Assembly: GCA_965228445.1 (NCBI GenBank)
Contig: OZ245813.1
Location: 4,278,001 to 4,342,000 of the forward strand
Reading direction: 5' to 3'
DNA length: 64,000 bases
From: Thalassobaculum sp965228445
Lineage (GTDB): Bacteria; Pseudomonadota; Alphaproteobacteria; Thalassobaculales; Thalassobaculaceae
The stretch's first letter is position 1; each line of letters begins with the position of its first letter. The notes beneath the pieces were generated by a model, which had not been told where the DNA came from, searched no databases, and saw only the letters and a program-made list of their open reading frames with translations. Both the position numbers and the translations under genes were made by a program. Of this stretch, positions 7,942 through 16,053 are shown piece by piece.

Positions 7942-8796
7942 TCACCCCAGCCGGGCGAAGGTCTCCAGTTCTTCGATCATCCGGGTGATCGCCGCCTTCG
8001 TGCCGGCGAAGCGTTCGCTGCGGGTGATCGCGGCCTCGTCCATGTAGATGCCGCGGTTGACCTCGATCTGCAGCGATTCCCGGCCCTTGGACGGATCGGA
8101 ATAGCGCCGGATCAGCTCCACGCCCTTGAACTTGTCGTTCACCCCGACCGTGTAGCCCGAGGCCCGCAGGCTCTCCACCACCAGCTCGGTGAAGGCCGTG
8201 CCCGCCGTGGTGCCGTCGCGGGTGCCGACGATGAAGTCGGCCCGGCGCTGGCCGTCGTCGCCCCAGCGCGCGTCGCCCCATTCCGGCATGGAATGGCAGT
8301 CCACATGATAGACCCGGCCGAAGGCCGCGTGGGTCTCGTCCAGCGCCTGCTCCAGGGCGGCGTGGTAGGGTCGCCAGTAGGTGTCGATCCGGGTGCGCAC
8401 CAGATCCGCCGGCAGCTTGCCGCCATAGATCGCCGTCTCGCCGTCGATCACCTTCCAGATCAGCGAGGCCCCCCGCTTGGTCTTCTCGGTCACGTCGACC
8501 GGATGCGGCCAGTCGCCCTCGACCATGGACAGGTCGAGATCGGCGGTATCCCGGTTCGGGTCGATATAGGCGCGGCGGAACAGCGCCTCGATCAGGATCG
8601 CCCCGTGCTTGGTGCAGGCACCGAACAGCTCCTCCACGAACCAGTCGGCCACCCGTTCGCAGGTTTCCAGGGAGATTGTCGGTCGGAAGTCGGCCGGGAA
8701 CAGCAGGCCGGTATGGGGGCTGTCGAACACAAGGGGGGCCGGCTCGCCGGACGGGTCGGTGCGCCGGACCACGCCGGGGATTTCGCTGTTCGCCAT
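7942..8796 (-). CDS. N-formylglutamate amidohydrolase family protein
   Basis: 284 residues. The opening APLVFDSPHTGLLFP and the later YHVDCHSMPEWG and LQIEVNRGIYMDE segments match the zinc amidohydrolase family that includes HutG (N-formylglutamate deformylase, end of histidine degradation). The start is the ATG after GGAGAGCGGAT; the frame extends upstream but is poorly supported. No other hut genes are present and the next gene upstream on the same strand is a DUF2817 metallopeptidase-like gene, so a broader amide or peptide hydrolase role is possible. Confidence 0.83.
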   Translation of the reverse strand: MANSEIPGVVRRTDPSGEPAPLVFDSPHTGLLFPADFRPTISLETCERVADWFVEELFGACTKHGAILIEALFRRAYIDPNRDTADLDLSMVEGDWPHPVDVTEKTKRGASLIWKVIDGETAIYGGKLPADLVRTRIDTYWRPYHAALEQALDETHAAFGRVYHVDCHSMPEWGDARWGDDGQRRADFIVGTRDGTTAGTAFTELVVESLRASGYTVGVNDKFKGVELIRRYSDPSKGRESLQIEVNRGIYMDEAAITRSERFAGTKAAITRMIEELETFARLG

Positions 8797-8892
8797 ATCC
8801 GCTCTCCACCGGATCACTCTGGGACCCATTTGTAGCCCGCCGCGCCGAAGCCCGACAACCTGCCGCAGGGCTGCGGCTTCACCCATACCGTG

Positions 8893-9999
8893 TCAGGAGA
8901 AGCGGCTCAGCCCGTCCAGGGTCTGGCGGATGATCTGCCGGCCGCGCCACAGCACCATCTCCTTCCAGTCGTCCGTCGCCGGATAGTACTGGGTGCGCAG
9001 TTCCATCTTGATCTCGCGGGTCTTCGGATCGGTCCAGTCGACCTCGCCCTGATTGTGCAGCCAGTGGTCGGCCCGCAGCGCCTTGCGGCCGCGCTCGGTG
9101 CTGTAGGTGCCGTATTCCAGGGCGACATAGGTGTAGCGGTCGCCGAGCCGGGGCGCCCAGAAGCCGCGCTGGCTGCCGTGCAGCGGGATCGAGAAGGACT
9201 GGCCCTCAGCGGGCAGGCCGGTGGAGTCGCCGTACATGGACAGCACCCGCTCCAGCCCGACCGTGCCCCGCTTGTGACCGCAGATCGGCTCGCCATAGCC
9301 GAACGGCCCGAGCCCGGTATGAACGTCGACCACGCTGACCGCCGCGCGGTCGCCGAGCCGGTAATCGTCGAAGATCCGGCCCAGGGTGCGGCGCGACCAG
9401 GTCTCCTCGAAGCCGCCGAAGAACACCGAATGGGCGTGTTTGTACTGGCCGGCCTTGCGGGCCGACTGGAAGGCGAGCTCGCCGTGCTCCTCGCGGAAGG
9501 CGGCGATTTTCTCCTCGCCGGCGGCGATGGTCTCGGCGTCGAGGGAGGCCGGCACGAAGGCATCGACCAGAGCGTCATGGCCCGGGTTCTCCGGGAGCGG
9601 CTGGCTGAAATCGATGAAGTTGCGGTTGAGGTCGCAGCCCTCCTCGGTCACCCGGCGCCACCAGGCGAAGCCGTGGCAGTTCAGCGCGTGCACCAGCAGG
9701 ACGGCGACCCCGTCGGGCAGGCGGCCCGGGCCGTTGTCGGTCAGCCAGTCCACCTGGATGCCGCTGCCGCAGAAGCCTTCCACCCCGTGGGTCGCGCTGA
9801 CCACGACGAAGACCTTGGCCGCGTCCTCGGGGCCGATCCAGGCGGTCTCGCAGGCGAGATCCTCGCCGGTGGGGCCCTTGTTCGGGTTGGCGTAGACGCG
9901 CGGGGCGGTCCCGGTGGCGGCGAGGGCGGCGAGAAACTTCTCGCGGGCCTCGCCATAGGTCTCGGCGAAGCTGCCGGCGACGGAGGTGAGCAGATCCAT
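8893..9999 (-). CDS. DUF2817 protein, M14-like metal-dependent hydrolase
   Basis: 368 residues. The motifs SATHGVEGFCGSG (metal-binding His/Glu pair), EEGCDLNRNFIDF and VDVHTGLGPFGYGEP are those of DUF2817, a branch related to M14 zinc carboxypeptidases. There is no signal peptide, so it likely acts in the cytoplasm, removing a C-terminal residue or an amide. The ATG gives MDLLTSVAGSF; the in-frame extension upstream runs into the repeat element at 10062 and is rejected. It lies about 96 bp upstream of the amidohydrolase gene on the same strand. Confidence 0.82.
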   Translation of the reverse strand: MDLLTSVAGSFAETYGEAREKFLAALAATGTAPRVYANPNKGPTGEDLACETAWIGPEDAAKVFVVVSATHGVEGFCGSGIQVDWLTDNGPGRLPDGVAVLLVHALNCHGFAWWRRVTEEGCDLNRNFIDFSQPLPENPGHDALVDAFVPASLDAETIAAGEEKIAAFREEHGELAFQSARKAGQYKHAHSVFFGGFEETWSRRTLGRIFDDYRLGDRAAVSVVDVHTGLGPFGYGEPICGHKRGTVGLERVLSMYGDSTGLPAEGQSFSIPLHGSQRGFWAPRLGDRYTYVALEYGTYSTERGRKALRADHWLHNQGEVDWTDPKTREIKMELRTQYYPATDDWKEMVLWRGRQIIRQTLDGLSRFS

Positions 10000-10061
10000 G
10001 GCCCAAGCGGTTAGCACCGCGGCGCGCCGGCGGCAATCCTGGGAGTGGGGAGACTGCTTCA

Positions 10062-10175
10062 CGTCTTCCCGGCCTCGCACCGGGACCTAGCCGTCCGCCC
10101 CTTGGAGCGCTGCCGGAAATCGCCCGGCGTTCCAGCGTGCGTGGCTCTGGATCCCGGCGCAAGGCCGGGAAGACG
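10062..10175. repeat. Intergenic dyad repeat, copy 3 (114 bp)
   Basis: Same length as copies 1 and 2. It begins CGTCTTCCCGG and ends GGCCGGGAAGACG, with a central GGAGCG...CGTTCC dyad. It occupies the gap (10000-10289) between the divergent DUF2817 and sulfatase genes, so it could also affect their promoters. The rest of that gap shows nothing clear. Confidence 0.85.
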
Positions 10176-10289
10176 GAGAGGCGGGTGCCGAACCGCGCAT
10201 GACAATTCCGCGTCGGTCTGCCACCCCGGTTGCGCACCGCGTCACCCCCCGGCATGGTTTCGCCCCGTCTCCCTGCCGCGGCCCGGTCG

Positions 10290-11855
10290 ATGAGCCTTCG
10301 TCCCAACGTTCTGCTGATCACGCTGGACCAGTTCCGCGGCGACTGCCTCTCCGCCGTGGGCCACCCCAATGTCCGCACGCCGCACCTGGACGCGCTGGCC
10401 GGCGACGGGGTGCTGTTCACCGATCACTGGGCCCAGTGCGCGCCCTGCTCGCCGGGACGGGCCTCGCTGCTGACGGGGTTGTATCAGATGAACCACCGGG
10501 TGCTGCGCAACGGCACGCCGCTGGACCGCCGCCACCCGACGCTGGCGACCGAGGCGCGCAAGATCGGCTACGATCCGATGCTGTTCGGCTATACCGATCA
10601 GACGGCGGATCCGCGAAGCATCTCGCCCGGCAACCCTCGCATGCGCACCTACGAGGGCGTCGCGCCCGACTTTGCCGTGCACACGCCGCTGGGCGAGGAC
10701 GGGGCGCTGTGGCGGCAATGGATGGCGGGCCGCGGCATCGATCCCGGCGACGAGCCGATGCGGATCTGGCGGCCGAACGGCGGCGACCTGCCTCCCGCCG
10801 GTACCCATGCCGAGCCGCCCGCCTTCGGCGCGGAGGAGACCGAGACCGCCTTCCTGACCGGGCGGGTGATCGAGCATCTGCGCGGACGCGGCGGCGGGGC
10901 GGAAGCCGAGGCCGAGCCCTGGTTCCTGCATGTCAGCCACCTGCGCCCGCATCCGCCCTTCGTGGTGCCGGCGCCCTACAACGCGCTGGTGTCGCCCGCC
11001 GACGTCGGCTTGCCGGTCCGGGCGGCCAGCCGCGACGCGCAGGCGGCGATGCACCCCTTCCTGCGTTACGCCCTGGACCGCACCGCGCTCTCCAGCTTCG
11101 TCTACGAGGCCCCGGGCATGGTCGCCGACCTGGACGACGAGGCGGTGCGCACGATCCGCGCGGTCTATTACGGCATGATCGCCGAGGTCGACGCCCAGGT
11201 CGGCCGGCTGATGGCCTTCCTGAAGGAGCGCGGCGCCTATGACGACACCCTGATCGTCGTCACCAGCGACCATGGCGAGCTGCTCGGCGACCATTACCTT
11301 TTCGGCAAGCTCGGCTGGTTCGACGGCGCCTACCGCGTCCCGCTGATCATCAAGCCGGCCGGCTCGCCGGTGTTCGGCCGGGTCGACGTCATCACCGAGG
11401 CGGTGGACGTCGCCCCGACGATCCTGCAGGCGATCGGCGTGGCCCGGCCGCCGGCGATGAACGGCCGCTCCCTGCTCCCGTTCCTGCACGGCGAAGTGCC
11501 GGTCACCTGGCGCAACGCCGCCCATTGGGAATACGACTTCCGCGAGCCCGCCACCGGCGAGGCGGAGCGGGCCTTCGGCCTGCCGCTCGACACCTGCCAG
11601 CTCACCACGATCCGCGACGATCGCTACAAGTACGTCCACTTCACCGGCCTGCCGCCGCTGCTGTTCGATCTGGGCCGGGACCCGCACGAACTCGACAACC
11701 GGGCCGACGACGAGGACTACAGGGATATCCGTGCGCTGTATGCCGAGCGTATGCTGTCCTGGCGGGCGGTCCATCAGGACCGCACCCTGACCGGCTGGGA
11801 CCTGACGGCCCCCGGCGGGCCGCTGCACCGCTCCCCCGACCGGGGGCCGTGGTAA
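10290..11855 (+). CDS. Sulfatase family hydrolase (arylsulfatase / phosphonate monoester hydrolase type)
   Basis: 521 residues. The sulfatase signature C-S-P-G-R (Cys53 to Arg57, followed by ASLLTG) marks the cysteine converted to formylglycine. The metal ligands are seen in TLDQFRGD near residue 13 and in the TSDHGELLGDHYLFGK segment. There is no signal peptide, suggesting a cytoplasmic enzyme, like the phosphonate monoester hydrolase and choline sulfatase branches. The ATG gives MSLRPNVLLITLDQ; 20 further codons upstream are possible but have no ribosome site. It heads a co-directional set with an esterase and an enoyl-CoA hydratase. Confidence 0.87.
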   Translation: MSLRPNVLLITLDQFRGDCLSAVGHPNVRTPHLDALAGDGVLFTDHWAQCAPCSPGRASLLTGLYQMNHRVLRNGTPLDRRHPTLATEARKIGYDPMLFGYTDQTADPRSISPGNPRMRTYEGVAPDFAVHTPLGEDGALWRQWMAGRGIDPGDEPMRIWRPNGGDLPPAGTHAEPPAFGAEETETAFLTGRVIEHLRGRGGGAEAEAEPWFLHVSHLRPHPPFVVPAPYNALVSPADVGLPVRAASRDAQAAMHPFLRYALDRTALSSFVYEAPGMVADLDDEAVRTIRAVYYGMIAEVDAQVGRLMAFLKERGAYDDTLIVVTSDHGELLGDHYLFGKLGWFDGAYRVPLIIKPAGSPVFGRVDVITEAVDVAPTILQAIGVARPPAMNGRSLLPFLHGEVPVTWRNAAHWEYDFREPATGEAERAFGLPLDTCQLTTIRDDRYKYVHFTGLPPLLFDLGRDPHELDNRADDEDYRDIRALYAERMLSWRAVHQDRTLTGWDLTAPGGPLHRSPDRGPW

Positions 11856-11878
11856 ATCGAGACTGACAGGAGGCAGAC

Positions 11879-12847
11879 GTGGCCGAAGACCAGATCTGGG
11901 TCGATCCGGATATGCGGCAGGCGATGGCGCGCTCGGCGGAGATCGCCAAGGAGTACGGGCTCGCCGCCGACCGCTCCAAGCTGACGCCGGCGCAGGCGCG
12001 CGAGCGGATGGAGCTGGACCGCAAATGGTGGAACGAGGAGCGGCCGGCGCTGGCGCGGATCGTCGATACCAAGGTGCCGGGGCCCGGCCGCGACGTGCCG
12101 GTCCGCCTGCTCTATCCGAGCGGGGGCGAGAACCTGCCGGTGATCGTCTACCTGCACGGCGGCGGCTGGGTCGTCGGCTCGCTGGAGACCCATGCCCGAT
12201 CGATGCACCTCCTGGCCTTGGAGTCCGGCTGCGTCGTGGCCGCCGTCGACTACGCGCTCGCCCCGGAAGCCAAGTTCCCGACCGCCATCGAGGAGACGGT
12301 CGCCGTCATCGACTTCATCGCCGCCTCCGGTGCGCAGTGGTCGGTCGACCCGGACCGTGTCGCGCTCGGCGGCGACAGTGCCGGGGGCAACCTGGCCGTC
12401 GGAACGGAGCTGGCGCTGCGCCGGCGCGGATCCTCGCCGGTGAAGGCTCTCGGCCTGGTCTACGGCGTGTTCGGCGACGATTTCGAGACCGCCAGCTACC
12501 GCACCTTCGGCGCCGGCGCCTGGGGGCTGACCACCGCCGACATGAAGGCCTATTTCGCCCATTATCTCAGCGGCGAGGCGGATCATGCCGACCCGCGGGC
12601 GGTGCCGATGAAGGCCGACGTGACCGGCTTTCCGCCCTGCTTCCTGCATTCCGCCGGCGTGGACGTGCTGCGCGACGACTCGCGGCTGTTCTACGAGAAG
12701 CTGAGGGCGGCGCAGGTGCCGGCCGAACACACCGAACATGCCGGCATCCTGCACGGCTCGATGGGACAGAGCCGGATGGTCTGCAAGGCACGACAACTGA
12801 TTGCCGGGCTGGGCAAGCAACTGGCCGGCGCCCTGGGAGGAAAGTGA
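11879..12847 (+). CDS. Alpha/beta hydrolase, hormone-sensitive lipase (family IV) esterase
   Basis: 322 residues with the oxyanion motif HGGGW at 93-97 and nucleophile motif GDSAGG with Ser167, the hallmarks of the HSL/arylacetamide deacetylase family. The His near the C-terminus lies in GILHGS. The GTG start is chosen because AGGAGG stands seven bases before it. It is 23 bp after the sulfatase and 2 bp before the enoyl-CoA hydratase, so the three form one operon that probably breaks down an ester- or sulfate-bearing organic acid. Confidence 0.87.
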   Translation: MAEDQIWVDPDMRQAMARSAEIAKEYGLAADRSKLTPAQARERMELDRKWWNEERPALARIVDTKVPGPGRDVPVRLLYPSGGENLPVIVYLHGGGWVVGSLETHARSMHLLALESGCVVAAVDYALAPEAKFPTAIEETVAVIDFIAASGAQWSVDPDRVALGGDSAGGNLAVGTELALRRRGSSPVKALGLVYGVFGDDFETASYRTFGAGAWGLTTADMKAYFAHYLSGEADHADPRAVPMKADVTGFPPCFLHSAGVDVLRDDSRLFYEKLRAAQVPAEHTEHAGILHGSMGQSRMVCKARQLIAGLGKQLAGALGGK

Positions 12848-12849
12848 TC

Positions 12850-13647
12850 ATGAGTGATGTGGTTCTCTGTTCGGTCGACGCGCGCGGGGTGGCGACCGTC
12901 ACCCTGAACCGGCCGGAGCGGAACAATGCCTATAACGGCGAGGTCATCGCCGCGCTGATCGCCGGCGTGGAGGCCCTGGCCGCCGACCCGGCGGTCCGGG
13001 TGGTGGTGATCCGCGGCAACGGCAGGCATTTCCAGGCCGGGGCGGACCTCTCCTGGCTGAAGGAGATGGGCCAGCTCAGCCCGTTGGAGAACATCGAGGT
13101 CTCCCGCCGCACCGCCAGCGCGATCCAGGGGCTGACGGAGTTCCCGAAACCGACCATCGCCCTGATCCATGGCGGCTGCTTCGGCGGCGGTACGGGGATC
13201 GCGGCGGCGGCCGATATCGTGATCGCCAGCGAGGACGCGATCTTCGCCATCACCGAGGCGCGCTGGGGCGTGATGGCCGGGATCATCGTGCCGCATCTGA
13301 ACGCCGCCATCGGCGTGCGCAACGTTCGGCGCTACGCGCTGACCTGCGAGCGCTTCGGCGCCCAGGCGGCCAAGGAGATGGGCCTGGTGCATCAGGTCTG
13401 CCCCGAAGGCGGGCTGGACGAGGCGGCGGCTCCGGTGATCGACAACCTGCTGATGGCAGCACCGGAAGCCCTGGCCCAGACCAAGCACCGCGCGCTGGTC
13501 GAGGCAGGTCTGGACCTGTCGGGGGCGCACTTCACCGAGCTGGTGGAGGAGCATGCCCTGAAACGCCAGAGCGACGAGGCGAAGGAGGGGCTCGCCAGCT
13601 TCCTCGAGAAGCGCCCGCCGAGCTGGTATCCGGGGGATGCGGCTTAG
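12850..13647 (+). CDS. Enoyl-CoA hydratase/isomerase (crotonase) family
   Basis: 265 residues. Crotonase motifs are clear: VTLNRPERNNAYN, the oxyanion-hole segment GRHFQAGADLSW and the second one GGCFGGGTGIAAAADI, followed by ITEARWGV where one catalytic Glu is expected. It acts on short acyl-CoAs in a beta-oxidation-like route. The ATG follows GGAGGAAAG, two bases after the esterase stop. The length is standard for the family. Confidence 0.88.
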   Translation: MSDVVLCSVDARGVATVTLNRPERNNAYNGEVIAALIAGVEALAADPAVRVVVIRGNGRHFQAGADLSWLKEMGQLSPLENIEVSRRTASAIQGLTEFPKPTIALIHGGCFGGGTGIAAAADIVIASEDAIFAITEARWGVMAGIIVPHLNAAIGVRNVRRYALTCERFGAQAAKEMGLVHQVCPEGGLDEAAAPVIDNLLMAAPEALAQTKHRALVEAGLDLSGAHFTELVEEHALKRQSDEAKEGLASFLEKRPPSWYPGDAA

Positions 13648-13661
13648 CTTTTCTCTCACAC

Positions 13662-13752
13662 GTCTTCCCGGGCCTGACCCGGGACCGAGAGATCAGCGTG
13701 TTGGCGTTCCAGCAAGCGTCCCTCTGGGCCCCGGCGCGAGGCCGGGGAGACG
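13662..13752. repeat. Intergenic dyad repeat, copy 4 (shorter, 91 bp)
   Basis: It begins CGTCTTCCCGGG and ends GGCCGGGGAGACG, like copies 1-3, but is 23 bp shorter because the central hairpin region is reduced (only the GGCGTTCCAG half is recognisable). It lies directly after the enoyl-CoA hydratase gene. Confidence 0.78.
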
Positions 13753-13851
13753 GTGGGGCGTGCGGGGTGGTGCTTTCCCGCCGCCCATTCCCGGGCGTGA
13801 CGGGTCCCCGCGCGGCGCGTTAGGGTGCGCTTTACCCACCTGGAGGACCCG

Positions 13852-15087
13852 ATGCCGAAGATCAATGCCGAGCGTCTGCTCGCCGACCTGGACCACCTGC
13901 GCACCATCGGCGGTGTGGAGACCGGGGTGATCCGTACCGCGCTCAGCGAGACGGACATGGAGGCGCGGCGCTGGCTGAAGAAGCGCTTCGAGGAGGCCGG
14001 GCTCGAGACCACGATCGACGGCGTCGGCAACGTGCTCGGCCGCTCCTCCAAGCCGGGGCCGGCCCTGCTCATCGGCAGCCATTCCGACACCCAGCCGCGC
14101 GGCGGGTGGCTCGACGGCGCGCTCGGCGTGGTCTACGGCCTGGAGATCGCCCGCGCCCTCGCCGAGGACCCGGAGACCGCCAGCCTCGCCGTCGACGTGG
14201 TGTCCTGGCAGGACGAGGAGGGCTCGTTCCTGGGCTGTCTCGGCAGCCGGTCCTGGTGCGGCGTGCTCGATCCGGAAGCCGAGAAGGCGGCCACCGGCCG
14301 CGACGGCACCAAGCTGACCGACGCGATCGCCGCCGCCGGCCTGACCGACGTGCCGCGCCTGACCATGGAGGAGAACCGCTACCTCGGCTATCTGGAAGCC
14401 CATATCGAGCAGGGCGCCTATCTGGAGCAGGCCGAGCAGCATGTCGGCGTGGTCACCGCCATCGTCGGCATCCGCGCCATGCGCTTCAAGTTCCACGGCG
14501 AGCAGAACCACGCCGGCACCACCACCATGGCCCGCCGCAAGGACGCCGCAACCGCGCTGTACGAGCTGGCCTATCGGGTCAACCAGGAGTTCCCCAAGGT
14601 CGCCGGCGAGCGCACGGTCTGGACCATGGGCCGCGCGGTGGTGCAGCCCGGGGCCGCTTCCATCGTGCCGGGCTATGCCGAGCTGGACCTGCAGTTCCGC
14701 GACCAGGACGAGAGCATCCTGGACAGGTTCGAGGAGATCGCCGCCGCCATCGCCGACGACATCGACGGCAAGGGCAAGGCCACGGTCGAGTACACCCGCT
14801 CGCGCCAGCCGGTACGCCCGTCCTTCATGGATGACGGCTTCCAGAAGCACATCGCCGCCGCCGCCGAGGCGACCGTGCCGGGCAAGTGGCAGTCCATGCC
14901 CTCGGCCGCCGGTCACGACCCGATGGTGATCACCGCCAAGCTGCCCTGCGCCATGCTGTTCGTCCCGTCGATCGGCGGCATCAGCCACGATTTCGCGGAG
15001 GACACGGACCGCAAGGACATCGCCATCGGCTGCCAGGTGCTGGCCGATGCGGCCTCGAACATCCTGCAGGAGCGGCGCAACGCATGA
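13852..15087 (+). CDS. M20 family Zn-dependent amidohydrolase (N-carbamoyl-amino acid / allantoate amidohydrolase type)
   Basis: 411 residues. Metal-binding motifs are GSHSDTQPRGGWLDG (His77, Asp88) and SWQDEEGS (Glu122/Glu123), with the later SAAGHDPM histidine segment. This pattern is that of the hydantoinase/carbamoylase branch of M20 peptidases, acting on N-carbamoyl amino acids, ureidoglycolate or allantoate. The ATG follows GGAGGA; the first nine codons of the longer frame are not used. It overlaps the next gene by four bases. Confidence 0.87.
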   Translation: MPKINAERLLADLDHLRTIGGVETGVIRTALSETDMEARRWLKKRFEEAGLETTIDGVGNVLGRSSKPGPALLIGSHSDTQPRGGWLDGALGVVYGLEIARALAEDPETASLAVDVVSWQDEEGSFLGCLGSRSWCGVLDPEAEKAATGRDGTKLTDAIAAAGLTDVPRLTMEENRYLGYLEAHIEQGAYLEQAEQHVGVVTAIVGIRAMRFKFHGEQNHAGTTTMARRKDAATALYELAYRVNQEFPKVAGERTVWTMGRAVVQPGAASIVPGYAELDLQFRDQDESILDRFEEIAAAIADDIDGKGKATVEYTRSRQPVRPSFMDDGFQKHIAAAAEATVPGKWQSMPSAAGHDPMVITAKLPCAMLFVPSIGGISHDFAEDTDRKDIAIGCQVLADAASNILQERRNA

Positions 15088-15878
15088 GCCCGGACCGGCA
15101 GGCTGACCTCGCCGACCATCTGGTCAAGGCGCGTACCGGCGGCGCGGCCACGCCGCTGCCGCCGGCCGAGCTGGAACCGGACGGCGTGGAGGAAGGCTAT
15201 GCCGTCCAGGTCCTGGTCCATGACCGGCTGGAGAAGGCGGGCTTCGGCCCGCTGACCGGCCACAAGATCGGCTGCACCACGCCGGTCATGCAGGCTTATC
15301 TGAAGATCGACCATCCCTGTGCCGGCGAGGTCTTCGGCTCGACCGTCCACGAGCACATGGCGAGCCTGCCGCTGTCGAGGTTTCATCGGGTCGGGGTTGA
15401 GTGCGAGATCGCCGCCAGGCTCGGCGCCGACCTGCCCGGTCTCGACAGACCCTATGACCGGGACAGCGTCGGATCCGCCGTGGCCGCGCTGATGCCGGGG
15501 ATCGAGATCGTCGACGACCGCTACAGCGATTTCCCGTCCTTCTCCGCGCCGATGCTGATCGCCGACGACTTCTTCAATGCCGGCGTGGTGCTGGGACCGG
15601 CGCTGGAGGATTGGCGGGGGCTCGATCTGGACGGACTCCAGGGCGAGATGTTCATCGACAAGGTCCGGGCCGGCTCCGGTCACGGGCGCGATATCCTCGG
15701 CCACCCGCTGAACGCCCTGGCCTGGCTGGCCAACCACCGGGTGTCGCTGGGCAGGCCGCTGCGGGCCGGCGAGTTCGTCATGCTCGGCAGCGTGGTGAAG
15801 ACGGTTCATTTCACCGAGCCGGCCGAGGTGCTGATCCGCTTCGAGCATCTGGGCGAGGCGCGAGTGCACTTCACCTGA
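15084..15878 (+). CDS. Fumarylacetoacetate hydrolase / 2-keto-4-pentenoate hydratase family
   Basis: 264 residues. The LTGHKIGCTTPVMQAYL, GVECEIAARLG (metal-binding Glu pair), PGIEIVDDRY and VMLGSVVKT segments match the 2-keto-4-pentenoate hydratase (MhpD-like) branch of the FAH family. It would hydrate or decarboxylate a 2-oxo acid using a divalent metal. Its start lies in the ATGA overlap with the amidohydrolase gene, so the two enzymes act in one pathway, perhaps degrading an N-carbamoyl or cyclic amide compound to a keto acid. Confidence 0.85.
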   Translation: MSPDRQADLADHLVKARTGGAATPLPPAELEPDGVEEGYAVQVLVHDRLEKAGFGPLTGHKIGCTTPVMQAYLKIDHPCAGEVFGSTVHEHMASLPLSRFHRVGVECEIAARLGADLPGLDRPYDRDSVGSAVAALMPGIEIVDDRYSDFPSFSAPMLIADDFFNAGVVLGPALEDWRGLDLDGLQGEMFIDKVRAGSGHGRDILGHPLNALAWLANHRVSLGRPLRAGEFVMLGSVVKTVHFTEPAEVLIRFEHLGEARVHFT

Positions 15879-16053
15879 GCGGCATGCCGTGCGGCACAGG
15901 TCGGCGCCTATTGCGAGAGATTCTGCTGAAATTAATCATTCACTGATAATAGTGCATATAAATTGAGTGGATATTTGAGTCTCATTTTATTTAAGCAAGT
16001 TTTAACTGCGCGGATGTTAGACATCGTCAAAATGATTGGCGATGGAGTCTGTG
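15879..16053. promoter_or_regulatory. AT-rich leader of the chemoreceptor gene
   Basis: A 175 bp gap that is markedly richer in A+T than its surroundings from about 15925 to 16015, with several TATAAT-like stretches (ATAATAG, CATATAAATT). It most likely holds the promoter of the chemoreceptor gene. I cannot choose a single -35/-10 pair. Confidence 0.4.

Noticed and set aside
12025..13647. A fused esterase-hydratase reading frame
   Set aside because: The frame merely extends upstream of the enoyl-CoA hydratase through the esterase gene in another frame; the hydratase has its own GGAGGAAAG and ATG at 12850.
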